A stretch of 56,995 bases of DNA, from positions 1 through 56,995 of the forward strand of contig JAFGPV010000057.1 in assembly GCA_016936015.1 (NCBI GenBank). Direction: 5' to 3'. The stretch's first letter is position 1; each line of letters opens with the position of its first letter. Below the pieces are notes generated by a model. It saw only the letters and a list, made by a program, of their open reading frames with translations, was not told the origin of the DNA and did not search any database. Source of the DNA: Pirellulales bacterium (GTDB lineage: Bacteria; Planctomycetota; Planctomycetia; Pirellulales; Thermoguttaceae). Positions 50,060 to 56,995 of the stretch are shown in pieces. The position numbers were made by a program, and so were the translations under genes.

Positions 50060-51190
50060 ATGCCCTCCACCGATCTCGATTCGTGGCATCTCCGCCGGGC
50101 GTTGGAATTGGCGGCGCAGGGCCGGGGACTGGTCGAGCCGAATCCGCTGGTCGGCTGCGTAATCGCCCGGGGGGCGGAGATCGTCGGCGAAGGGTGGCAC
50201 CGTCGCTTCGGCGGGCCGCACGCCGAGGTCGAGGCCCTGCGGGTGGCCGGCCCTCGAGCCAAGGGGGCCTCGCTCTACGTCACCCTCGAACCGTGCTGCC
50301 ACCAGGGAAAAACGCCCCCCTGCACCCGGGCGATCCTGGACGCCGGCGTCCGCCGCGTGGTGGCGGCCACCCGGGATCCGTTTCCCCAAGTCGCCGGCGG
50401 CGGAATTCAGCAGCTACAGGCCGCCGGGCTGGAGGTTGCCGTCGGCGTATTGGAGGAGGAAGCGCGGGACCTGAACGCCCCCTACTTCAAACTCGTCGAA
50501 ACCGGCCGGCCCTGGGTGATCGCCAAATGGGCCATGTCGCTGGACGGCAAGATCGCCGCGCGGTCGGGCGACAGCAAGTGGATCTCCAACGAACGGTCGC
50601 GGGAAGTCGTGCATCGATTAAGGGGCCGGGTCGACGGAATCCTCGTGGGACACGGCACTCTTGGGCGGGATGATCCGCTTTTGACAGCAAGACCGCCGGG
50701 TCCGCGCACGGCCACTCGAATCGTGTTGGCTACCCATGCCGCGCTGCCGCCGAACTGTCAACTGCTCCAAACCACCAGTGAGACGCCGGTGCTGATTGCG
50801 GTGGGTCCTGAGGCGTCGCCGGACGATTGCCAGCGGTTGGAGCAGTCGGGATGTGAGATATTTGTCTGTCCCGGTCGGGATCCACACAAACGTTTACTCG
50901 CCCTGCTGGACGAACTCGGCCGGCGGCGGTGGACGAATCTGCTGGTCGAAGGCGGGGCAACGGTGCTGGGATCCTTCTTCGACGCCCGGCAAATCGACGA
51001 AGTCCACGTCTTTATTGCGCCCAAATTAATCGGCGGAGAAAGCGCGTTAAGTCCGATCGGCGGATCGGGCATCGAACGGATCGAAGAAGCGCTGCCCTTG
51101 GTCTCCCCGCAAGTCCAAACGCTCGAGGGCGATCTCTACGTCTCCGGCCGCGTCAAATCAGGAGGCCAGACATTCCTGTCTGGCAAATGA
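50060..51190 (+). CDS. ribD: riboflavin biosynthesis deaminase/reductase
   Basis: 376 aa. The deaminase domain (about 1-145) has PNPLVGCVI, HAEVEAL and PCCHQGKTPPC (zinc ligands His, Cys, Cys). The reductase domain has AKWAMSLDGKIAARSGDSKWIS and LLVEGGATVLGSF. It converts the GTP-derived pyrimidine to 5-amino-6-ribitylamino-uracil phosphate. The last residues (SGGQTFLSGK) come from a repeat spanning the stop codon, so the C-terminus was extended or replaced. Confidence 0.95.
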   Translation: MPSTDLDSWHLRRALELAAQGRGLVEPNPLVGCVIARGAEIVGEGWHRRFGGPHAEVEALRVAGPRAKGASLYVTLEPCCHQGKTPPCTRAILDAGVRRVVAATRDPFPQVAGGGIQQLQAAGLEVAVGVLEEEARDLNAPYFKLVETGRPWVIAKWAMSLDGKIAARSGDSKWISNERSREVVHRLRGRVDGILVGHGTLGRDDPLLTARPPGPRTATRIVLATHAALPPNCQLLQTTSETPVLIAVGPEASPDDCQRLEQSGCEIFVCPGRDPHKRLLALLDELGRRRWTNLLVEGGATVLGSFFDARQIDEVHVFIAPKLIGGESALSPIGGSGIERIEEALPLVSPQVQTLEGDLYVSGRVKSGGQTFLSGK

Positions 51191-51217
51191 GACAGGCAGG
51201 AATGCCTGTCCTCCTGA
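51158..51217. repeat. CAGGAGGCCAGACATTCC inverted repeat across the ribD stop
   Basis: Arms 51158-51184 and 51191-51217. The stop codon of ribD (51188-51190) lies in the centre. Confidence 0.8.
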
Positions 51218-51230
51218 TTTTGCTAAAAAC

Positions 51231-51261
51231 ACATGGCCACGCAAGCGTGGCCATGCTACCC
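51231..51261. repeat. ACATGGCCACGCAAGCGTGG palindrome
   Basis: Single-arm relative of the element at 12659-12742. Confidence 0.75.
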
Positions 51262-51310
51262 TGAGGAGATTGGTTATAAAGCCGCAAGCTGTATTGCCTC
51301 TTGCGGCCGG

Positions 51311-51661
51311 TCAGGGTCCGATACTGGGTACTTCTCGGGCCAGGTAATCGCGCGGACCGCGGTTGGTGTAATACGGATACGTCACCGCGCCGGACGGCGG
51401 GCCGGGATTGGCGGCCTCGACGGCGCCCCGGGGCATCCGTTCTCTCCGGCAGCACAATCCGCACCAATGCCCCGAGTCGTCTTCGCAGACGCCAGGATCG
51501 GCCGTGTCCCCGCAGGATGGTTCTCCGCACGAAGCACAGCCCGGCTCCGCGGAACAACCGCCCGTCGAGCAATACGACGACCGGTTGCATTGATTGCTTG
51601 CACAACTCGTCAAGACGGCCAACAGCGACACCGCCGCCATAGAATACAATATGCGTTTCAT
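51311..51661 (-). CDS. cysteine-rich lipoprotein with PYYTNRGPRDYL ending
   Basis: 116 aa from ATG 51661 (MKRILYSMAAVSLLAVLTSC). Signal peptide with lipobox LTSC. It has about a dozen Cys in the first 75 residues, then the C-terminal AVTYPYYTNRGPRDYLAREVPSIGP, a conserved planctomycete motif of unknown role. Likely a periplasmic or paryphoplasm-facing envelope protein; metal or redox function is possible but unproven. Confidence 0.75.
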   Translation of the reverse strand: MKRILYSMAAVSLLAVLTSCASNQCNRSSYCSTGGCSAEPGCASCGEPSCGDTADPGVCEDDSGHWCGLCCRRERMPRGAVEAANPGPPSGAVTYPYYTNRGPRDYLAREVPSIGP

Positions 51662-51784
51662 GGACGATCGATCCTTTTCTGCTACGTTCGACTCCGATGG
51701 AATCCATGCCGACTCGAAAGACAATGTTTCCCAAACACAGTCCCCTGAAAGTGACATCGGCCAAAGAATCCCTACAATCCAGAA

Positions 51785-51811
51785 ATTCGGAAAAACCCCG
51801 TTTTTCCGAAT
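51785..51811. repeat. 12-bp perfect hairpin
   Basis: ATTCGGAAAAAC, loop CCC, GTTTTTCCGAAT. Single copy seen in the window. It lies between divergent genes, so it is not an obvious terminator. Confidence 0.7.
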
Positions 51812-51878
51812 GAGAAATTAGGTTTTTCACACGGGAAAATCATCTGGCGAGAAGATGGGTAAAATGAAGGAAGACAAA

Positions 51879-51918
51879 GGGATTAGGGTTTAGAAGAGTT
51901 TATCCAATCCCTAATCCC
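51879..51918. repeat. GGGATTAGGG inverted repeat
   Basis: 10-nt exact arms with 20-nt centre, followed by a third CCCCAATCCC unit. It lies 57 nt before the metallophosphoesterase start. Confidence 0.65.
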
Positions 51919-51975
51919 CAATCCCTCATTTTCAACCTGGACCCTCCCGCTGCAAGTTGTTACGGTAAAAAGAGC

Positions 51976-52842
51976 ATGGTCGCCGCACGGCAATATATCG
52001 AGAACATCCTGACCGCCTATCGAGATGCGACGGAAGCTAACCTGCACACTCCCGAACGGGTCGGCAACGTCGTCGTTCAGACGGCGGACTCGTGCGACGA
52101 AGTGATGTTGACCGGCGATCTGCACGGGCATCGGCAGAATTTCAATCGGATCAAGAAGATCGCCGCCCTGGACCGCCATCCCCGCCGGCACCTGGTCCTC
52201 CAAGAGGTCTGTCACGGGGGACCGGTCTATCGGGAAAACGGCGGCTGCATGTCGCACACCCTCCTGGAAGACGTCGCGGCCCTGAAGGTCAAATATCCCC
52301 GACAGGTGCACTTCCTTCTGGGCAATCACGAACTGGCCGAGATGACCGACTATCCGATCCAGAAGAACAAGCAGATGCTGAATTTGCAGTTTCGGCTGGG
52401 CTTGCAGCAGATGTACGGACCGGAGATCGAAAAAGTCCGCGAGGCTTATCTGCCGTTCTTGCAGAGTTGCCCGCTGGCGGTCCGGCTGCCGCACGGGATC
52501 TTCGTCTCGCACAGCATTCCCGAAGCGTGCGACACCCGGCCGTTCGACGCCACGATCTTCGACCGGGAGATCGGCTACATGGAGTATTTCGAGCAGAGCG
52601 GCGTCTTCCATCTCGTCTGGGGCCGCGACTACCGCCAGGAAAACGCCCGGGCCTTCGCCGAATTGGTCGGCGCCAGCATTCTCATCAACGGCCATGAGCC
52701 CTGCTACGAAGGCTTCGGCGCCCCGAACGACTACCAGATCGTCCTTGACTGCTGCGGCGAGAAGGCAGGCTACGTGATTCTCTCGACGGATCGCCCGTGG
52801 ACCCACGAGGAGATCATGGAGCGGGTGCAGTTACTGAAGTGA
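51976..52842 (+). CDS. PPP-type metallophosphoesterase
   Basis: 288 aa. MLTGDLHGHRQNF, LLGNHELAEM and ILINGHEPCYEGF are the calcineurin-like metal-binding motifs GDxHG, GNHE and GHxx. IFVSHSIPEACDTR fits the PPP core. It probably dephosphorylates phosphoproteins or nucleotides; no specific substrate is visible, though Ser/Thr kinase substrates are an attractive idea in this genome. Confidence 0.88.
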   Translation: MVAARQYIENILTAYRDATEANLHTPERVGNVVVQTADSCDEVMLTGDLHGHRQNFNRIKKIAALDRHPRRHLVLQEVCHGGPVYRENGGCMSHTLLEDVAALKVKYPRQVHFLLGNHELAEMTDYPIQKNKQMLNLQFRLGLQQMYGPEIEKVREAYLPFLQSCPLAVRLPHGIFVSHSIPEACDTRPFDATIFDREIGYMEYFEQSGVFHLVWGRDYRQENARAFAELVGASILINGHEPCYEGFGAPNDYQIVLDCCGEKAGYVILSTDRPWTHEEIMERVQLLK

Positions 52843-52916
52843 TAGTCGTCAGTTGACGATCGTACGTAAGCAGGAAAGGAGTGCTGCTGAGGGCCGTGAA
52901 CGGCCCTGCAAGAATA

Positions 52917-53270
52917 TCACAACCGCCGACCACACTTTGGACAAACAGCCACGAGTTGCCCAAATTCATAGGATTTAATCCCATCAACCCCACACTTTAC
53001 ACAGAATGGTTCTTCTTCCGACGTGCGTGACTTGGGAGCCTGCGCCAGAGAAATTCGACAATGTTGACATATTGACGCTTGAGGATCGATCACACCACGG
53101 CAAGCCGGACAACGAGGACGGTTGTCATTCAAAAGAAGAGTTATCAACCATCCAAGCGGACCAAGGAGAAAACCGAGTACGACTCCAGCAGGTTGCTGGC
53201 CTTTCAATCGTCCGATCAATCCACCAATCACTGCTGATAGAGCCAAACCTGTTATGAACCACCCTATCAT
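52917..53270 (-). CDS. membrane protein with C-terminal zinc ribbons
   Basis: 117 aa from ATG 53270, with AAGGAG 5 nt upstream. Two helices (FITGLALSAVIGGLIG and VVLGFLLGPLGWLITLLL) precede a CPAC...CQHC ribbon and a second CVKCG...CPKCG ribbon. Same composite (membrane + zinc ribbon) as in other planctomycete small proteins. Function unknown. Confidence 0.7.
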   Translation of the reverse strand: MIGWFITGLALSAVIGGLIGRLKGQQPAGVVLGFLLGPLGWLITLLLNDNRPRCPACRGVIDPQASICQHCRISLAQAPKSRTSEEEPFCVKCGVDGIKSYEFGQLVAVCPKCGRRL

Positions 53271-53286
53271 TCCGCTCCTTTTTCTC

Positions 53287-53703
53287 TCAATTCCCCTTCT
53301 CCCGCCGCAGGTAGCCGGCGCTGGATTGGAAGTATTTGCGGCGGCGGGTCTGGACGGCCTTCTGGTCCTCGGCAAGTTGGGCATCGAGATCGTGGAGGTT
53401 GGCGCGGCAGTAGCGGCAGCCGACCAGTTCGACGTGGAAGGTGATGTAGTCGGCCAGGTCGTCGGGCAGGGCCTTGAGGAGATAGCTGCCGAGTTGTTGG
53501 CGGGTGGGACAGCTTACGCGGTGCCGCCGCCAGATTTCGCCCAGGCTATGCACCCCGGCGTTCCGCCGGCCGTGAATCGCGGTCAGGTGCTTCAACAATC
53601 CCGCGTCTTTCCGCAGCGCCTTCTCGATCCGGGCCATCTCCTCGGCCGGCAAGGCCTCGTCGAGGTAGGCTTCCAGGTCGGAAAGACGAAAGGCGGCGGG
53701 CAT
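53287..53703 (-). CDS. anti-sigma-like conserved protein
   Basis: 138 aa. SDLEAYLDEALPAEEMARIEKALR is like the ASD of anti-sigma factors, and the second half CPTRQQLGSYLLKALPDDLADYITFHVELVGCRYCRANL has the Cys/His pattern of a conserved planctomycete family. It is 17 nt upstream of the zinc-ribbon membrane gene. No sigma gene is next to it, so the partner is unknown. Confidence 0.65.
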   Translation of the reverse strand: MPAAFRLSDLEAYLDEALPAEEMARIEKALRKDAGLLKHLTAIHGRRNAGVHSLGEIWRRHRVSCPTRQQLGSYLLKALPDDLADYITFHVELVGCRYCRANLHDLDAQLAEDQKAVQTRRRKYFQSSAGYLRREKGN

Positions 53704-53717
53704 GAGGCTGAACTTTT

Positions 53718-53772
53718 CGTTGGTCGTTGGTTGTTGGTCGAGTAAAAAACGACCGACGACAAACGACCAACG
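53718..53772. repeat. CGTTGGTCGTTGG inverted repeat
   Basis: Left arm 53718-53740 and right arm 53750-53772 with internal TTGGTCG direct units. It lies between the HtrA and anti-sigma-like genes. Confidence 0.75.
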
Positions 53773-53815
53773 ACTAACGATAATGTAACAGAACCTCCCG
53801 CCGAGAAACAGTCAT

Positions 53816-55189
53816 TTACGGCCGCTGGGCGGTTTTGACCGGCAGGGGGAGATAGCCGTAGAGGGTGTCGCTGCCGCGGAGAATGTAGAATTTCAGCGGC
53901 GTGAGGTTGGCGAAATCGGGACGCTTGAGGATGTACGCCACGTTGTCCAGCGAGACGGTTTCCCAGGTGTGCATTCCCACAAGGATGTCGCCCGGCTGGA
54001 TGCCCTGCTGGGCGGCGGGGCTTTGGGATCGGACGGCGGTGACGGCCAATCCGCCGTGGAACCGGGTGGCGCGGAGGATCTGCCGTTCCGCCGGCGTCAG
54101 CGGCTTGAGATCCAATCCCAGGATTTCCCAAGCCGGTTGCGAGGCGGGCGGCGAAAGGCCGTCCGGGGCGCGGTCCAGGCAAAGCTCTTGGTGCAGGAGT
54201 TTGCCGCCGCGGCGGACCGTCACCGCGAGCGTATCGCCCGGCTTGCGTTCCAGCAGCGACCGCTGGAAATCGAACGGCCCCTGGATTTTCAGGTCGTCGA
54301 TCTGGGTAATCAGGTCGCCGGACTGGAGCCGGGCCTGGGCGGCGGGGCTTTCCGCCTCGACGGCGCCGATCACCATCCCCGGGCCGGCGGCCGAGCAGGC
54401 CGCCGTTTCCGCGACGATGCCGTGCCGGAGCGCCGCCTCGTTTTGGGAGGCCAGTAGGGCGGAGGCTACGCCCAGCACCTGGTCGGCGGGAATCGCAAAG
54501 CCGATCCCCTGGGCGCCCGCGCGGACCGCCACGTTGATGCCGATCATCTTGCCGTCGATGTTCAGCAGCGGGCCGCCCGAATTGCCGGGATTGATGCTCG
54601 CGTCCGTCTGGATCAGGTCGTTGTAGAACTGGGCGTCGCTGACTTTCACGGCCCGGTGCAAGGCGCTGACAATCCCCCGGGTCACCGTGTGCTCGTAGCC
54701 GTAGGCGTTGCCCACCGCGATGACGGTCTCGCCCGGCATCAGTCCGGACGAGGTGCCCATCGCCATGGCGGGGATTTCTCCCGGGGGATCGATCTTGATG
54801 ATCGCCAAGTCGGTTTTCGGATCGCGGATCAGCAGCCGGCCCACGTAACGCTCGCCGTCGGCGGTGGTGACCTGGATCTCGCGGACGCCCTCGACCACGT
54901 GGTAGTTCGTGACGATGTAACCCCGGTGGTCGATCACCACGCCGGTGCCCATCCCGTTGACGCGGCGGTTGCCCTCAGCGGAAAGCGACTGGGTGGCGGC
55001 AGGATCGAGCATCTTCTCGCCCCGGATGTTCACCACCGACAAACGGGCCGATTGCACCGCCTTGACGATCGGACTCCTCCGCAGCTCTGATCCGGCGGCC
55101 GGGGTCAGCCCCTGCAGCGCCGAAAGCAGTACCAACAAAAAATACCAGCCGAGAGATCCGGACGTCGAATAGGCGGTGCGAGAAGGCAT
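53816..55189 (-). CDS. HtrA/Deg-type serine protease
   Basis: 457 aa from ATG 55189. Signal peptide (LGWYFLLVLLSALQGLTPAAG). The trypsin-like domain has IVTNYHVVEG (His), TDLAIIKIDP (Asp) and SINPGNSGGPLLN (Ser). Two PDZ domains follow, at about 255-330 (AQARLQSGDLITQID) and 370-445 (AAQQGIQPGDILVGMH). It degrades or chaperones misfolded envelope proteins. An in-frame upstream extension would be repeat DNA. Confidence 0.95.
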   Translation of the reverse strand: MPSRTAYSTSGSLGWYFLLVLLSALQGLTPAAGSELRRSPIVKAVQSARLSVVNIRGEKMLDPAATQSLSAEGNRRVNGMGTGVVIDHRGYIVTNYHVVEGVREIQVTTADGERYVGRLLIRDPKTDLAIIKIDPPGEIPAMAMGTSSGLMPGETVIAVGNAYGYEHTVTRGIVSALHRAVKVSDAQFYNDLIQTDASINPGNSGGPLLNIDGKMIGINVAVRAGAQGIGFAIPADQVLGVASALLASQNEAALRHGIVAETAACSAAGPGMVIGAVEAESPAAQARLQSGDLITQIDDLKIQGPFDFQRSLLERKPGDTLAVTVRRGGKLLHQELCLDRAPDGLSPPASQPAWEILGLDLKPLTPAERQILRATRFHGGLAVTAVRSQSPAAQQGIQPGDILVGMHTWETVSLDNVAYILKRPDFANLTPLKFYILRGSDTLYGYLPLPVKTAQRP

Positions 55190-55246
55190 AAGGCGTCGGA
55201 CGTCAGAGTATAGGTGTTTTTCCAGGCGGATGTCCGAAAACAACGT

Positions 55247-55294
55247 GTGGTGCGGGCGTCTCGCCTGCTCGGGCAGCCGAGACGGCTGCACCAC
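55247..55294. repeat. GTGGTGCGGGCGTCTCG inverted repeat
   Basis: Imperfect 48-nt palindrome: GTGGTGC/GCACCAC ends, CGTCTCG/CGAGACG inside and a GCTCGGGC centre. It lies upstream of the HtrA gene; an open frame runs through it. Confidence 0.8.
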
Positions 55295-55558
55295 GTATCT
55301 CAAAAAGGTTCTTCCCGGACACCTGGTTAAGCGGTAAAGTCCTTCCGCTTCATCGGTCTGATATATCCGATGCCTTGATGACCACTCCTATCACCGGAAA
55401 ATTCTGCCTAAATTACCAGGAGACTGCGGACTTCAGCCGTAGATCAGAGGTCAAGCATCGAAGAAGATCCGGATTTCCGTCATCCGGAACGCAGCGAGAA
55501 AAATGAACTGCAAGCGATGGCGGAGTACGCTTAGGATGACGCTTGTTAGCGGCTTGTA
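55295..55558. other. intergenic, nothing recognised
   Basis: No gene, RNA or clear promoter. Base composition is somewhat lower in GC than the neighbouring genes. Confidence 0.4.
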
Positions 55559-55651
55559 AGAATTTTTGTGTCAGTACGACTTGACACCATCAAAAATCGG
55601 CTCAAAGGGGACAGTCCCATTTTTGTTGACACAAAAATTGGGACAGTCCCC
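55559..55651. repeat. nested inverted repeats around GGGGACAGTCCC
   Basis: Outer pair TTTTTGTGTCA/TGACACcatCAAAAA (about 55563-55597) and inner pair 55607-55626 / 55631-55651 built on GGGGACAGTCCC. A half copy (GTACTGTCCCC) is near 27921. Confidence 0.75.
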
Positions 55652-55654
55652 TCG

Positions 55655-56428
55655 TTAGCGGCGCGTCGAGGACTGGGCGGCGTGCGTCCCGCTTGATTTT
55701 CTTATCGGCAGAGGACTGCCAGTCATCGAGGGACTGGGGATTTCAATGACCGGATCGGGATTTCGCTCTAAAGGCTTGGAAAAAACCCAACTGTGATGCT
55801 CCGAAGAGGTTTCGAGCGGACCCGCCGAATCGACCGGTTTTCCGTCCTTCAAGATTGCGGGCGGGGTTGAAATCTCTTCCGGCGGGGACGAGGGAGAAAA
55901 AGGCTGTAATGGAAGGGGCGATCTGAGCGGATTTTGGCGGTTGGGAACCGATTTCAAATTTCCCGGCACTATGTCGAGCGCCCTGGCGGCAAACACCGGC
56001 TCGGTCGGCACCGGATTGAATTTTGCATTGACCGGGGCCTGACCGGCCATAGGCGGAGGAGCCGAGGCTTCCATCCGCATCATTTTTCTGCAATTTGCGC
56101 AAACACCCAATCTTCCTCGGCGTTGAAGCAGACGCAACCAGACCGAGTTTTCACCGTCGCCAAATTTTTTTCCCACGGAGGCCGAGGGAATATTTTCTCC
56201 GCAGTATTCGGCATTGCCGGGGATTGCTGCCGCACCGTCGGGGTTACAATTTTTGGGTGCCGAGCACTGGGCCAACGACAAACGAAAAGGTTCCGAATAT
56301 TCCAGGGTATACCGCGGCCGCAGGGTCCAACCGTGCGAAGTTCGGCACAAGGAGCAGCCGCCGGCCAGGAAGAGCAGGCCGCTGACCATACCCGTCGCAA
56401 AGATGAGTCGTTCCAGACCCTTACCCAT
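55655..56428 (-). CDS. Pro/Ser-rich lipoprotein
   Basis: 257 aa. FATGMVSGLLFLAGGC ends in a lipobox LAGGC. The mature part begins SLCRTSHGWTLRPRYTLEYSEP, a pattern seen in planctomycete lipoproteins, then has a CxxC (CANCRKM) and a long Pro/Ser-rich C-terminus without a domain. Function unknown. Confidence 0.65.
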   Translation of the reverse strand: MGKGLERLIFATGMVSGLLFLAGGCSLCRTSHGWTLRPRYTLEYSEPFRLSLAQCSAPKNCNPDGAAAIPGNAEYCGENIPSASVGKKFGDGENSVWLRLLQRRGRLGVCANCRKMMRMEASAPPPMAGQAPVNAKFNPVPTEPVFAARALDIVPGNLKSVPNRQNPLRSPLPLQPFSPSSPPEEISTPPAILKDGKPVDSAGPLETSSEHHSWVFSKPLERNPDPVIEIPSPSMTGSPLPIRKSSGTHAAQSSTRR

Positions 56429-56654
56429 AATTTCCCCCCTCCCGCGAGGAATCCCTCCGCGCAGGAATCGAACCGATTACGGCTTATTAGGCAGGAATCG
56501 GTCAAAACAAGCCGGAAAATTAGGAATAATCGGCAATCTCCGCCCGGCCGGAACCTTTCGAGGAAGGGAGAAAAAATTGCCCTACCAGACGTGGAGGAGA
56601 CGGTTAGGGAATGACATAATGGGTGAATCACTCTAACTGGAGAGAATGAAAATT

Positions 56655-56995
56655 ATGGTAGTTTCCTCTCAGACCGTCCGTGTCAACCTGGCCGAGCGGG
56701 GGTACGAGATCGCGATCGGGGCCGGCAACCTGGCGGTGCTGGGGGCGTTCGTCGAGAAACGGGGGAAGACCACGCACGCCGTCGTGCTAACCGACGACAA
56801 CGTCCAGCCGTTGTGGGCGATGCCGGCCGCGGAAAGCCTTACTGAAAAAGGGATCAGCGTCGATATCGTCTCCATAACGCCCGGCGAGCCGAGCAAGTCG
56901 GTCGATCAGGCCGCCGGATTGTGGCAGGGATTCCTGGAACTTCCGGCGGACCGGAAGTCGATCGTGGTGGCGGTGGGCGGGGGCGTGGTCGGCGA
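56655..56995 (+). CDS. aroB: 3-dehydroquinate synthase (partial, 5' part)
   Basis: 113 codons, cut by the window edge. MVVSSQTVRVNLAERGYEIAIG, TPGEPSKSVDQAAGLWQGFLE and IVVAVGGGVVG match the AroB N-terminal domain, which makes 3-dehydroquinate from DAHP in the shikimate pathway using NAD and a metal. ATG 56646 is an in-frame alternative start closer to GGAGAG; 56655 leaves a longer spacing. Confidence 0.92.
   Translation, partial: MVVSSQTVRVNLAERGYEIAIGAGNLAVLGAFVEKRGKTTHAVVLTDDNVQPLWAMPAAESLTEKGISVDIVSITPGEPSKSVDQAAGLWQGFLELPADRKSIVVAVGGGVVG

Larger units (their letters stand above)
51662..51975. other. divergent intergenic region with two hairpins
   Basis: Contains a 12-bp perfect hairpin at 51785-51811 (ATTCGGAAAAAC/GTTTTTCCGAAT, 3-nt loop) and the inverted repeat 51879-51918 (GGGATTAGGG/CCCTAATCCC). 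Otherwise no gene. Promoters for both flanking genes are expected here, but none is convincing. Confidence 0.5.

Noticed and set aside
53592-54182. Separate gene overlapping the HtrA C-terminus and the anti-sigma-like gene
   Set aside because: Runs across two real genes and the gap repeat; Arg/Pro-rich shadow frame.

Overview
The window is one GC-rich bacterial chromosome segment with about 53 protein genes, one tRNA gene and an unusually large number of short inverted repeats. The gene set points to a planctomycete (Planctomycetota, most likely a Pirellulales-type lineage). The grounds are WD40 proteins with an N-terminal zinc ribbon and a membrane helix, an ECF sigma / Ser-Thr kinase / FHA cluster, a DUF2961 (GH172-like) protein, a small lipoprotein ending in a PYYTNRGPRDYL-type motif, and tandem clpP genes behind trigger factor. 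This placement is inferred from gene content, not from a marker-gene tree.

Layout. 1-86 is the 3' end of a group II intron. 504-6303 holds a WD40/zinc-ribbon membrane protein and a secreted NPCBM + GH36-type alpha-galactosidase. 6310-14658 is a cell-envelope glycan block: a bPH-like membrane protein, two polytopic membrane proteins, a VapBC pair, a GT-C type transferase, a GT2 transferase and a SAM methyltransferase. 14841-19257 has a proline-rich protein, oligoendopeptidase F, a TANGO2/NRDE protein, a small membrane protein and a Phd/YoeB pair. 19355-25173 (minus strand) is a signalling block reading coiled-coil membrane protein, FHA protein, Ser/Thr kinase, membrane protein, ECF sigma factor. 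25388-34612 is mixed housekeeping: Uma2 nuclease, a CinA-like/nucleotidylyltransferase fusion, ThiL, HIT, a short PII, MurJ, an 88-aa conserved protein, a group 2 sigma factor and a degenerate GGDEF protein. 34724-40642 (minus) is a secreted enzyme block: an alpha/beta-hydrolase lipoprotein, a GH172-like protein with a GspG-like tail, a PhoPQ-type hydrolase and a transglutaminase. 40816-42800 has two more toxin-antitoxin modules around a gene broken by an amber codon. 42919-46197 (minus) reads tRNA-Gly, tig, clpP, clpP. 46456-56995 has an FHA protein, a SWIM/SNF2 helicase, RibD, lipoproteins, a metallophosphoesterase, zinc-ribbon and anti-sigma-like proteins, an HtrA protease and the start of aroB.

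The most striking feature is the repeat landscape. I count about twenty unrelated kinds of short inverted repeat, mostly two arms of 12-34 nt that are often palindromic themselves, separated by 0-120 nt. Several kinds recur (for example those at 6923/10705/15425, 20601/25298/28159/47108, 11271/20052/32330, 37689/49975, 11421/12030/29700/40136 and 24211/44248). They fill almost every gap between co-directional genes, and copies also sit in frame inside coding sequences (the GT-C transferase, ThiL, the transglutaminase, the SNF2 helicase, a kinase-cluster membrane protein, a proline-rich protein and the RibD tail), where they add peptide segments without breaking the frame. This resembles REP/REPIN or Rickettsia palindromic element biology but with many families co-existing. 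No transposase that could move them is visible in the window.

Smaller points of interest are a four-way-junction-like structured element at 17437-17499, a truncated PII protein, a fragment duplication of the degenerate GGDEF gene, and two uncommon domain fusions.
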